DNA from: an uncultured Centipeda sp. | GTDB lineage: Bacteria > Bacillota > Negativicutes > Selenomonadales > Selenomonadaceae | DNA: 8,870 nucleotides | Direction of reading: 5' to 3' | NCBI GenBank assembly: GCA_937925565.1 | Contig: CALALM010000253.1 | Location: 1 to 8,870 of the forward strand | In this document: piece after piece, positions 1 to 6,351 of the stretch | Position numbering within the stretch: position 1 is the first letter of the stretch | Layout: each line of letters starts with the position of its first letter | Made by a program: the position numbers and the translations under genes | Notes under the pieces: model-generated | Databases searched by the model: none | What the model was told of the DNA's origin: nothing | The model's input: only the letters and a program-made list of their open reading frames with translations

Positions 1-819
1 GCAAAGGTCGGCGCATGGGCGGACTATGCGATCTCGTTTGACAAACGGCGTGGAGGCACCTCCTACTGTGACGGGACGGTGGTTGCGCATGTGCCGGGGA
101 TTCCCGCGAAAGCCGAGATCCGTCAGTGGGCGGATCAGCCGATCTTCGTCGGCTATTCCTACATCGGGCATGTGCTTCCGGAGCTGGGAAAGCCCAAGTA
201 TTTTACACATCTGCCGGGGCGCATCGGCGCCGTGCGCTTCTATCGCAAGGGACTCACGGAGGAGGCGATGCGGGCGGTGTTTGCCGCTCCTGAGACAGCA
301 GGTGCCGATCACGGGAGCCTTGCCGTCTGGCTTGACTTCCGTCACATCCTGACGGTCGGTACGCATACGACCGAGTGGCGGCATCCCGCGATTTATGATC
401 CGGCATTCAAGACGCAGAAGAAATATTGGCGCTTTCAGCAGCTGCGGGCAAAGACGGAGCTTCCCGCACAGGCGGCGCTGCGTGCGCAGATCGAGGTGTC
501 GGACGATCAGACATCGGTGAAGGCGTGCATGAAGATTGTGCTGAAAGACGGGACGAACTACGTGGCACTTTCCCGGCTGCCGGAGGCACAGTATCTGCGC
601 ATTGTGACAGACTTTTCGGCAACCGTCGGCGCCGAGGGCACCTTCGTCCCCGTGCTCTATGAGTACCAGATCACGGCGGAGAACGAGACGGGATTCACGG
701 ATATGGTGTGGGCAACGCGCTCGGATTGGGAGCGCGGCACTTTCGTCGGTGCGGTAGGTTTTGCACCCGTCGATCGTCTGCGCGACTATCCGGCATATAC
801 AGACATCATTCACGGATAG
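1..819 (+). CDS. LamG-like beta-sandwich protein, C-terminal part (5' truncated by the window edge)
   Basis: The frame is open from base 1 to the TAG at 817-819, so 272 codons of a longer protein are visible. A start at codon 27 would need a GTG with no ribosome-binding site, so I treat the gene as running in from the left. Codons 74-93 (IGAVRFYRKGLTEEAMRAVF) resemble the closing strand and helix of LamG/concanavalin-A-like domains ('G.I..v.iY...Lt..ei'). Codons 140-226 form a second beta-rich region (YWRF...VSDD...KDGTNYVALS...QYLRIVTDFS...VPVLYEYQI) of the accessory beta-sandwich kind often found in glycosidases and surface proteins. No catalytic domain, membrane helix or LPXTG anchor is visible in this part. 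A strong terminator follows at once, so it ends its own transcription unit. A role in carbohydrate binding or cleavage is inferred from domain style and the sugar-transport neighbours; it is not shown. Confidence 0.75.
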   Translation, partial: AKVGAWADYAISFDKRRGGTSYCDGTVVAHVPGIPAKAEIRQWADQPIFVGYSYIGHVLPELGKPKYFTHLPGRIGAVRFYRKGLTEEAMRAVFAAPETAGADHGSLAVWLDFRHILTVGTHTTEWRHPAIYDPAFKTQKKYWRFQQLRAKTELPAQAALRAQIEVSDDQTSVKACMKIVLKDGTNYVALSRLPEAQYLRIVTDFSATVGAEGTFVPVLYEYQITAENETGFTDMVWATRSDWERGTFVGAVGFAPVDRLRDYPAYTDIIHG

Positions 820-840
820 ACAAACATTTTCATGAAAACC

Positions 841-879
841 AAAGGCTATGAGCCGCATCGTGCGGTTCATAGCCTTTTT
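841..879 (+). terminator. Intrinsic terminator after the LamG-like gene
   Basis: Bases 841-857 pair with 861-877 in a 17-bp stem containing one G-U pair and a 3-nt loop (TCG). The last stem bases and those following form a run of five T (875-879). An A-rich flank on the left (AAAACC then AAA) means it could also stop transcription from the opposite strand. It lies 21 nt after the stop codon. Confidence 0.92.
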
Positions 880-1026
880 CGATATAACTTCATCAAAATA
901 GTGCAGAAAGTGTATAAAAACGGATGCTTATTTTACCATAAAAGCAATATATCATAGTTTTGTACAGAAAAAATTCATGTTTTTTTCACAAAATTCTTCG
1001 ATCGACTTGTTTTATATGGTGCTGTG

Positions 1027-1040
1027 TGGTATCGTTCACA
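1027..1040 (+). promoter_or_regulatory. cre-like catabolite-control box
   Basis: The 14-mer TGGTATCGTTCACA fits the core TGNNNNCGNNNNCA and matches 12 of 14 positions of the Firmicute cre consensus TGWAANCGNTNWCA; the mismatches are at positions 3 and 4. It ends 15 bases before the -35 hexamer of the promoter at 1056-1083. That position suits control of a sugar-transport operon by a CcpA-like regulator. One motif of this degeneracy can arise by chance, so this is a candidate only. Confidence 0.35.
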
Positions 1041-1055
1041 TTTTCCTCTCCATGA

Positions 1056-1083
1056 TTGAAAGCAAGATTTTATAGAATATAAA
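1056..1083 (+). promoter_or_regulatory. Candidate sigma-70/sigma-A promoter for the GPH-kinase operon
   Basis: TTGAAA (1056-1061) is separated by 16 bases from TATAAA (1078-1083), giving 5/6 matches to TTGACA and 5/6 to TATAAT. It lies in the AT-rich leader downstream of the terminator at 841-879. Transcription would start near 1090. Confidence 0.5.
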
Positions 1084-1225
1084 ACGCAAAAAAATATAAA
1101 ATAGATACACATGAAGTGATAGAGATATTATAGAAATCTAACTATTCCTGTGCGGAGGTGATGAGCTCGGGAAAGTTCAGAGGAGTTAAATGTACCCGCT
1201 TTCGATTGAAGAAGGAGGAAAAGTG

Positions 1226-2611
1226 ATGAGTAATTCACCGATGCCTGCTGCAGACAGTAGACTGCCGTGGATGACCCGCGTCGCCTATGGTCTGGGCGAC
1301 ACCGCCCAGAACGTTGTATGGGGCGCAATGGGCATTCTGACGTTCTTCTACACCGATTACGCCGGCATTGATCCCGCGATGGTCGGTATGGTCATGCTGC
1401 TCTCACGATGCTTTGACGGCGTCTCGGACGTCATCATGGGCTTCATTGTCGAGAAGACGAATTCCAAATGGGGAAAATCGCGCCCTTGGATTCTTTGGGG
1501 AAGCATACCGTTTGCCATTTCTATTGTACTTATCTATACGGTACCGCAAGGTTCGTCGGCGATGCAGTTCGCCTATCTGTTCGTTACGTACAACCTTTGC
1601 ACGACGGTCTGTTATACGGCGCTGAATTTGCCGTACGGCTCGCTGTCGGCGATGATGACACGTTCCTCACGTGAGCGCGACATGCTTTCGATCACACGTA
1701 TGTGCCTCTCCCCGTGGGGACGTATCCTCTCGGTTTCGGCAACACTTCCGCTCGTCAAAGTCTTTGGCGACACGCAGATGGCGTGGGTTCAGGTCATGAG
1801 CATGTGGGCAGTTCTCGGACTCGGTCTCCTGCTCTTCTGCTTCTCGCGCTGCAAAGAGACGGTTGTCATCGAGGCGCGTGAAAAGGTCGCGAAGATTCCC
1901 GTTGGCAAGGCGCTCAAATGCCTTGCGGTCAACCCGTACTTCTGGGCGGGCATGACGGTCTGGATGATGCAGAATGTCATCTTCACGATCACGGGCACGA
2001 TTCTCCCGTACTACTGCAAGTATATCTTCGCCGATGACACGATCTACGGTAGCCTCTACCTCATGGAAACGCTGATTACGATCTTTGTCATGGCGGTGTT
2101 CAGCCCGCGCCTGCTGCGGAAGTTCGGCAAGCGCAACATGTCCCTCGCGGGCGTTGTGCTCTGCTTCGTCGGACATGCGATCTTCCTCATCAATCCGACG
2201 GATCTGAACTGGGTCATCTTCAGCTGCGTCATCCGCGGCATCGGTTTCGCCCCTGTGCAGTCCGTTATCTTCGGCTTCCTCGGCGATGCGGTCGAGTATG
2301 GTCAGTGGAAGACGCATGTGCGTCAGGAAGGACTCATCTTCTCGGGCGGCTCGGTTGGCACGAAGGTCGGCTCGGGTCTTACGAGCGCAGTTCTCACGGG
2401 GCTGCTCTCCTATGCGGGCTACGTTGCGTCGTCCTCCGGCTCCATCATGCAGAGCCAGCAGGTCCTTGACATGATCGTCAACATCTATATGTGGGGACCG
2501 ATCTTCGTCTGGGCTGTCCTCGTTGTTCTTCTCTACTTCTACCAGCTGGACAAGAAGTATCCTGAGATCATGCGCGAGCTCGTTGCACGCGAGGCACGCG
2601 GTGAGATGTAA
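1226..2611 (+). CDS. GPH-family (glycoside-pentoside-hexuronide) cation symporter, paralogue 1
   Basis: A 461-residue polytopic inner-membrane carrier of the MelB/XylP/UidB family, which imports sugars or glycosides with Na+ or H+; the size is typical. The GPH signature after helix II is clear: RCFDGVSDVIMGFIVEKTNS (61-80) then WGKSRPW (82-88), followed by the C-terminal loop motif D354-x-VEYGQWKTHVRQEG (356-369). By eye, Asp64 and Asp68 match the helix-II Asp pair that binds the coupling cation in MelB. The helix-IV Asp of MelB is replaced by Ser, and the helix-I sugar-binding Asp region reads QN. I chose ATG 1226 because AAGGAGGA (1212-1219) sits 6 nt upstream. An in-frame ATG at 1190 adds 12 polar residues and has a closer, weaker AGAGGAG. 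It is first in an operon with the kinase-like gene. It is a close paralogue of the carrier at 7150-8550. Substrate unknown. Confidence 0.93.
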   Translation: MSNSPMPAADSRLPWMTRVAYGLGDTAQNVVWGAMGILTFFYTDYAGIDPAMVGMVMLLSRCFDGVSDVIMGFIVEKTNSKWGKSRPWILWGSIPFAISIVLIYTVPQGSSAMQFAYLFVTYNLCTTVCYTALNLPYGSLSAMMTRSSRERDMLSITRMCLSPWGRILSVSATLPLVKVFGDTQMAWVQVMSMWAVLGLGLLLFCFSRCKETVVIEAREKVAKIPVGKALKCLAVNPYFWAGMTVWMMQNVIFTITGTILPYYCKYIFADDTIYGSLYLMETLITIFVMAVFSPRLLRKFGKRNMSLAGVVLCFVGHAIFLINPTDLNWVIFSCVIRGIGFAPVQSVIFGFLGDAVEYGQWKTHVRQEGLIFSGGSVGTKVGSGLTSAVLTGLLSYAGYVASSSGSIMQSQQVLDMIVNIYMWGPIFVWAVLVVLLYFYQLDKKYPEIMRELVAREARGEM

Positions 2612-2652
2612 TCATCTGCACAGTCGTTTGCAGACCTGAAAGGAGAGACACG

Positions 2653-3255
2653 ATGGATCAGAAAACACTTATCACGATCACGCGCCAGTATGGCAGTGGC
2701 GGTCGTGAGGTTGCGGAGATGGTTGCCCAAAAGTTGGGTGTGCGTCGTTATGACCGCAAGATCGTCGCTATGGCAGCGGAGAAACTTGGGACCGCAGATG
2801 ATTTCAACGCACTCATCGAGAGTTCCTACAATGCGCCGGGCACGGGATACGGCGATCTGGGGGACTATGCCTACGACCGCATGCCGCAGCACAACCGCAT
2901 GTATATCGAGCAGGCAAAGACCATCCTCAAGATTGCAGAGGTGGAGAGCGCTGTCTTCCTCGGACGCTGTGCCGACTACATCCTCAAGGACAATCCGAAT
3001 GCGTTCTCGTTCTTCATCTACGCGGATGAGGAGTTCCGTCAGGAGCGTTCCAAGACACATTACGGCAAACGTACGCTTAAGGAACTCGATGCCGAGGATG
3101 CGATCCGCAAACAGTACTATGCCTACTACACGGGGCAGGTCTGGGGGGCGCCGGAGAACTATGATCTCCTCATCAATACGAGCCAGCTCTCACTGGAAGC
3201 AGCGGCAGAGCTCATCCTGAACTATGTCGAACTGCGCCGCCGCGGTGGAAAGTAA
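2653..3255 (+). CDS. Cytidylate-kinase-like family protein (Cytidylate_kin2 type)
   Basis: A 200-residue soluble protein of the AAK/cytidylate-kinase-like family. The N-terminus LITITRQYGSGGREVAEMVA (6-25) is the family's modified P-loop: GSGG is present, but the usual Walker Lys-Ser/Thr is replaced by Arg18-Glu19. Other family hallmarks are YDRK (33-36), GRCADYIL (104-111), FFIYA (120-124), GKRT (138-141), a LID-like stretch around YYAYYTGQVWG (155-165), and YDLLINTS (170-177). True Cmk uses ATP to phosphorylate CMP/dCMP. Many members of this divergent branch have no proven substrate, so nucleoside-monophosphate kinase activity is inference. It starts at ATG 2653 with AGGAGAG at 2641-2647, 41 nt after the GPH symporter. 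The two are probably co-transcribed and end at the terminator at 3279-3329. The pairing with a sugar carrier is unexplained. Confidence 0.88.
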   Translation: MDQKTLITITRQYGSGGREVAEMVAQKLGVRRYDRKIVAMAAEKLGTADDFNALIESSYNAPGTGYGDLGDYAYDRMPQHNRMYIEQAKTILKIAEVESAVFLGRCADYILKDNPNAFSFFIYADEEFRQERSKTHYGKRTLKELDAEDAIRKQYYAYYTGQVWGAPENYDLLINTSQLSLEAAAELILNYVELRRRGGK

Positions 3256-3278
3256 GGAAAAACCGACACAAGGTGCGG

Positions 3279-3329
3279 GGAGCCGCTGTACGAAATTTTT
3301 TCTTTCGTACAGCGGCTCCTTCTGTTTTT
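3279..3329 (+). terminator. Intrinsic terminator of the GPH-kinase operon
   Basis: Bases 3279-3295 pair perfectly with 3303-3319 (17 bp) around a T-rich 7-nt loop. A T-rich tract follows at 3320-3329 (TTCTGTTTTT). It begins 24 nt after the kinase-like stop codon. Confidence 0.92.
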
Positions 3330-3334
3330 GGGAC

Positions 3335-3362
3335 TTGTTATCTGTGATGAAATATGTATAAT
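3335..3362 (+). promoter_or_regulatory. Promoter of the SSS symporter gene
   Basis: TTGTTA (3335-3340), a 16-bp spacer, then a perfect TATAAT (3357-3362) immediately preceded by TG. It starts just after the upstream terminator. Transcription would begin near 3369 and give a leader of about 85 nt that is AT-rich (TTATGTTATTATTATG). No clear operator is visible. Confidence 0.65.
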
Positions 3363-3453
3363 AATGACTGGTTATGTTATTATTATGTTTAGGGGCTTTA
3401 ATGAGTCTGTTATGATACATTTTGGCTCCAAAGGATTCATGGGAGGAACTGTA

Positions 3454-5043
3454 ATGATTCCAATTCTATCATTCCTCGTGATCGTCGCCGGCATTTGGAT
3501 TTTTGCGTGGTATCGGACGAGGAACATCAACAAGGAGAATACCGACGGGTATTTCTTCAGCGGGCGCAGTCTCGGCGGTCTGGTCATCGCGGGGACGATG
3601 CTCATGGCGAATCTCTCAACGGAGCAGATCGTTGGGCAGAGCGGACTTGCGTATGCGGTCGGCATGGAGGTCATGGCGTGGGAGATCATCGCCTGTTTCT
3701 CCATACTGACGCTTGCATTCGTCTTCCTGCCGAACTATCTGCGCCACGGTGTCTCGACGATTCCGGAGTTTCTGGCGCTGCGCTACGACAATCAGTTCCG
3801 GCTCGTCATCTCGTTCCTGATTCAGACGAGTTACGCTTTCATCCTGCTGCCGGGCATTCTCTACTCCGGCGCACTCGTCTTTAATCAGTTGTTCAGCGTG
3901 AGTGAGATCCTCGGCATCACGCAGTATGAGGGAATCATGGTGACGGCGGCGATTGTCGGCATCGTGGGGCTTGCCTATCTCCTCATGGGCGGCATGGGCA
4001 TCAGTGCGGTGAGTGACAGCGTCTACGGCGTGGGGCTCCTCGTTGGCGGCATCAGCATCCCGTTCATCGGACTTTACATGCTCGGTGACGGCAGCATTGT
4101 GGACGGCTTCTCACGCATGGCGGCGTCGGCTCCTGAGAAGCTGAACGCCATCGGCGCAATCGACTCGAAGGCGGTGCCGTGGCCGACGCTCCTGCTCGGG
4201 CTGCTCTTTAACACGATGTTCTACTGGAACACGAACCAGTTCATTGTGCAGAAGACCATTGCGGGGCGCAACCTTGCGGAGGGGCAGAAGGGTGTTCTGA
4301 CCCTTGCGATCTTCAAGCTCTTTGGTCCTCTCTTCCTCGTTCTGCCGGGTATCATCGCCTTCGTCATGTTCGACGGCTCCCTGCCCCTGCCGGATGCTGC
4401 ATATCCGACGCTGGTCAAGGCAATCCTGCCGCAGTGGATGTACGGTGTGTTCGGCGCAATCATCTTCGGGGCGATTCTCAGCACCTATGTCGCCGCGCTC
4501 AACAGCGCTGCAACGCTCTTCTCGCTGGACTTCTACAAGGGCATTTTCCGAAAGAGTGCATCCGAGCAGAGTGTGGTGCGTGTGGGCAAGATCACGAATG
4601 TCGTCATCGCGCTCGTCTCCATCGGGCTTGCACCGCTCCTCATCAACGCGCCGACGGGGCTTTACAACTTCCTGCAGGAATATGTGGGCTTCTACAACAT
4701 TCCGCTCATCGTCATTATCCTCTTCGGCTTCTTCAATAAGAATGTCTCGGCGGTGGGGGCAAAGATCTGTTTCACGTTTCACATCGTTGTCTACATCATC
4801 GCGAAGTTCCTCTTCGGTGATCTGAACTTCCTCTACATTCACAGCGTACTCTTCTTCCTTGACATCCTCGTCATGTGGGGCTCGACGAAGCTCGCACCGC
4901 GCGCGGGCGGCTATTTGTTCGCGCCGAACGCGAACAAGGTTGACCTTACGCCGTGGAAGTATCGTAAGTACGTCGCCGTTGTCGTTGTCCTCGGTATCTT
5001 CACCGTCTATGCGATCTTCTCCCCGCTTGGGATTGGGCGGTAA
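3454..5043 (+). CDS. Sodium:solute symporter (SSS/SLC5 family, sugar-type)
   Basis: A 529-residue membrane protein of the LeuT-fold SSS family, expected to have about 14 helices and to import a sugar or polyol with Na+. The family loop GYFFSGRSLGGLVIAGTMLM (32-51) follows helix 1. By eye it aligns with the vSGLT/YidK branch: STEQIVGQSG (55-64) with Gln58, AWE with Glu77, GISAVSDSVYG (182-192) with Asp188, YWNTNQFIVQK (257-267) with Asn261, GQKG (277-280), ILSTYVAALNS (341-351) and LQEYVG (407-412) with Gln408. The Ser343-Thr344 pair sits where vSGLT has the Ser pair of its Na2 site. Several sugar-contact positions are therefore kept, but the exact substrate cannot be read. I chose ATG 3454 because GGGAGGA lies at 3441-3447 and helix 1 follows directly. 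An in-frame ATG at 3328 lies inside the terminator and upstream of the promoter. It is a monocistronic unit with its own promoter and terminator. Confidence 0.93.
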   Translation: MIPILSFLVIVAGIWIFAWYRTRNINKENTDGYFFSGRSLGGLVIAGTMLMANLSTEQIVGQSGLAYAVGMEVMAWEIIACFSILTLAFVFLPNYLRHGVSTIPEFLALRYDNQFRLVISFLIQTSYAFILLPGILYSGALVFNQLFSVSEILGITQYEGIMVTAAIVGIVGLAYLLMGGMGISAVSDSVYGVGLLVGGISIPFIGLYMLGDGSIVDGFSRMAASAPEKLNAIGAIDSKAVPWPTLLLGLLFNTMFYWNTNQFIVQKTIAGRNLAEGQKGVLTLAIFKLFGPLFLVLPGIIAFVMFDGSLPLPDAAYPTLVKAILPQWMYGVFGAIIFGAILSTYVAALNSAATLFSLDFYKGIFRKSASEQSVVRVGKITNVVIALVSIGLAPLLINAPTGLYNFLQEYVGFYNIPLIVIILFGFFNKNVSAVGAKICFTFHIVVYIIAKFLFGDLNFLYIHSVLFFLDILVMWGSTKLAPRAGGYLFAPNANKVDLTPWKYRKYVAVVVVLGIFTVYAIFSPLGIGR

Positions 5044-5064
5044 AGCGGAGATTTCATATCGTGC

Positions 5065-5098
5065 AAAAAGCTGCTCCGGCTTTCCGGGGCGGCTTTTT
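5065..5098 (+). terminator. Intrinsic terminator of the SSS symporter gene
   Basis: Bases 5065-5079 pair with 5084-5098 (15 bp including two G-U pairs) around the loop CTTT. The 3' arm ends in five T, followed by more T-rich sequence. It starts 21 nt after the stop codon. Confidence 0.9.
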
Positions 5099-5101
5099 CG
5101 T

Positions 5102-5130
5102 TTGTCATCAAAAAATATATGTGCTAAAAT
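5102..5130 (+). promoter_or_regulatory. Strong extended -10 promoter upstream of the 5147-5195 hairpin
   Basis: TTGTCA (5102-5107), an exact 17-bp spacer, then TAAAAT (5125-5130) preceded by TG at 5122-5123 (extended -10, TGCTAAAAT). It matches the consensus well and lies directly behind the symporter terminator. Transcription would begin near 5137-5138, only about 10 nt before a strong hairpin. Confidence 0.6.
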
Positions 5131-5146
5131 ATAGTTGATACAATCC

Positions 5147-5195
5147 AAAAATAAGACACCTTGACGGAGTTTTTCGTCAGGGTGTCTTATTTTTG
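5147..5195 (+). terminator. Long terminator-like hairpin (attenuator or small-RNA terminator)
   Basis: Bases 5147-5166 pair with 5175-5194 in a 20-bp stem with a single G-U pair and an 8-nt loop (GAGTTTTT). The 3' arm ends TTATTTTT, so it has the form of an intrinsic terminator, and the A-run on the 5' side makes it look bidirectional. It is the second terminator-like hairpin after the SSS gene, so simple termination of that gene is redundant. Together with the promoter at 5102-5130 it would define a transcript of only about 58 nt, or a leader attenuator for the downstream operon. Confidence 0.75.
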
Positions 5196-5249
5196 TCTGC
5201 TCTTCGTAAATTTTGCCAAAGAAGAAACAATGATTCAAAAAATAGGAAA

Positions 5250-5278
5250 ATTACATTTGCGCCTACAGCCCCTATAAT
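5250..5278 (+). promoter_or_regulatory. Promoter of the dehydrogenase operon
   Basis: A perfect TATAAT (5273-5278) lies 17 bp after ATTACA (5250-5255, 4/6 to TTGACA). Transcription would begin near 5285, giving a leader of about 45 nt to the ATG at 5331. It lies downstream of the 5147-5195 hairpin and so would bypass it. Confidence 0.6.
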
Positions 5279-5330
5279 AGAACCAGAAAGCGGAACAGCA
5301 GATCACCAGACACAGAAAGGGGCTTTCATC

Positions 5331-6338
5331 ATGAAGATCGGCATCATCGGCGCGGGGCGCATCGGCAAGGTTCACATCCGCAACATTTCGCTCTTTGTTC
5401 CCGGCATGGAGATCAAGACGGTCGCCGACCCGTTTGCCAATGAGGAGACGGCGGCGTACGCGAAGCAGTTCGGCATCCAAAATGTCACGAAGGAAGCGGC
5501 GGACATCCTGAACGATCCTGAGATCGAGGCGGTCGTCATCGCGTCCTCTACGGACACGCACGCGAAGTACATCATTGAGGCGGCACAGGCGGGCAAGCAT
5601 ATCTTCTGTGAGAAGCCGATTGACTATGACATTGCGCGCGTGCATGAGGCAATCGATGAGGCAAAGACGGCGGGAGTTAAACTGCAGATCGGTTTCTGCC
5701 GCCGCTTCGACCACAACCATCGCGCGGTCTATGAGATGGTACGCGCGGGTAAGGTCGGCGAGCCGCATCTCATCCGCATCAGTTCTCGTGACCCGGAGCC
5801 GCCCCCGATTGCTTATGTGAAGGTATCCGGCGGAATCTTCTACGATATGATGATCCACGATTTCGATATGGCACGCTTCCTTGCGGGGGATGAGGCGGAG
5901 GAGGTCTATGCCGCAGGAGCGGTGCTCGTAGATCCTGCCATTGGTGAGGCGGGGGATGTGGATACTGCCGCCGTCACGGTGAAATTCCGCTCGGGGACGA
6001 TCGCCACGATCGACAACAGCCGCAAGGCGGTCTACGGCTACGATCAGCGCGTGGAGGTTTTTGGCTCAAAGGGTGTCGCGATGAACGGCAACGATGTGCC
6101 GAATACGGCGACGTTCGCTGATGCGGCAGGCACGGTCGGCGGCACGGCATTCCAGGTGATGTGGGATCGCTACGAGCGAGCATTTGTCGAGGAGATGAAG
6201 GCGTTCGCGGATGCGGTCGAAAATGATGTGGAGACGCCAGTGACAGGGATGGACGGTCTCTATCCCGTGCTGATGGCGGCAGCGGCGACGAAGTCGCTGA
6301 AGGAAGGCCGCCCGGTGAAGATTTCTGAAATTGAGTAA
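5331..6338 (+). CDS. iolG: Gfo/Idh/MocA oxidoreductase, inositol 2-dehydrogenase-like
   Basis: A 335-residue cytoplasmic NAD(P)-dependent dehydrogenase of normal IolG length. The N-terminal Rossmann fold opens with IGIIGAGRIGKVH (3-15), carrying the GxGxxG dinucleotide loop. The family's EKP motif has Lys95, and GGIFYDMMIHDFDM (167-180) carries Asp172 and His176. Lys-Asp-His is the catalytic set of Bacillus subtilis inositol dehydrogenase. Known members oxidise myo-inositol to scyllo-inosose, and relatives oxidise ring hydroxyls of glucose or glycosides. Inositol is the best guess but specificity is inferred. I chose ATG 5331 with AAAGGGG (5316-5322) 8 nt upstream. A longer open frame back to 5193 lacks Rossmann-like sequence and runs through the hairpin and promoter. 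First gene of a three-gene operon; the next gene begins 13 nt after its stop. Confidence 0.88.
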   Translation: MKIGIIGAGRIGKVHIRNISLFVPGMEIKTVADPFANEETAAYAKQFGIQNVTKEAADILNDPEIEAVVIASSTDTHAKYIIEAAQAGKHIFCEKPIDYDIARVHEAIDEAKTAGVKLQIGFCRRFDHNHRAVYEMVRAGKVGEPHLIRISSRDPEPPPIAYVKVSGGIFYDMMIHDFDMARFLAGDEAEEVYAAGAVLVDPAIGEAGDVDTAAVTVKFRSGTIATIDNSRKAVYGYDQRVEVFGSKGVAMNGNDVPNTATFADAAGTVGGTAFQVMWDRYERAFVEEMKAFADAVENDVETPVTGMDGLYPVLMAAAATKSLKEGRPVKISEIE

Positions 6339-6351
6339 GGAGGCGGGGGCG

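Larger units (their letters stand above)
880..1225 (+). promoter_or_regulatory. Long AT-rich leader upstream of the first GPH symporter
   Basis: About 345 bases lie between the terminator and the preferred start of the transporter, with no supported gene. Composition is strongly AT-rich up to about 1150, unlike the coding DNA on both sides. I see a cre-like box (1027-1040), a sigma-70-type promoter (1056-1083) and three successive purine-rich ribosome-binding motifs: GGAGGTGAT (1154-1162), AGAGGAG (1179-1185) and AAGGAGGA (1212-1219). A transcript from the promoter would carry a leader of roughly 135 nt. I recognise no riboswitch class in it. Confidence 0.5.

Noticed and set aside
2615..2634. 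Small inverted repeat TCTGCA/TGCAGA between GPH paralogue 1 and the kinase-like gene
   Set aside because: The stem is only 6 bp with an 8-nt loop and no T tract. It is too weak to call a terminator, so the two genes are treated as one operon.
3328..3453. N-terminal extension of the SSS symporter by 42 codons
   Set aside because: It starts inside the T tract of the preceding terminator and upstream of the TATAAT at 3357-3362. ATG 3454 has GGGAGGA at the right distance and begins directly with the first membrane helix.
4111..5238. Long minus-strand open frame opposite the SSS symporter (375 codons)
   Set aside because: It is antisense to a clearly conserved membrane protein, is dominated by Arg/Glu/Asp, crosses both terminator hairpins and has no recognisable motif. 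It reflects the GC-rich third codon positions of the real gene.
5193..5330. N-terminal extension of the dehydrogenase by 46 codons
   Set aside because: The extension would begin at the 3' end of a terminator-like hairpin and contain the proximal promoter. The Rossmann fold begins exactly at ATG 5331, which has a good ribosome site.
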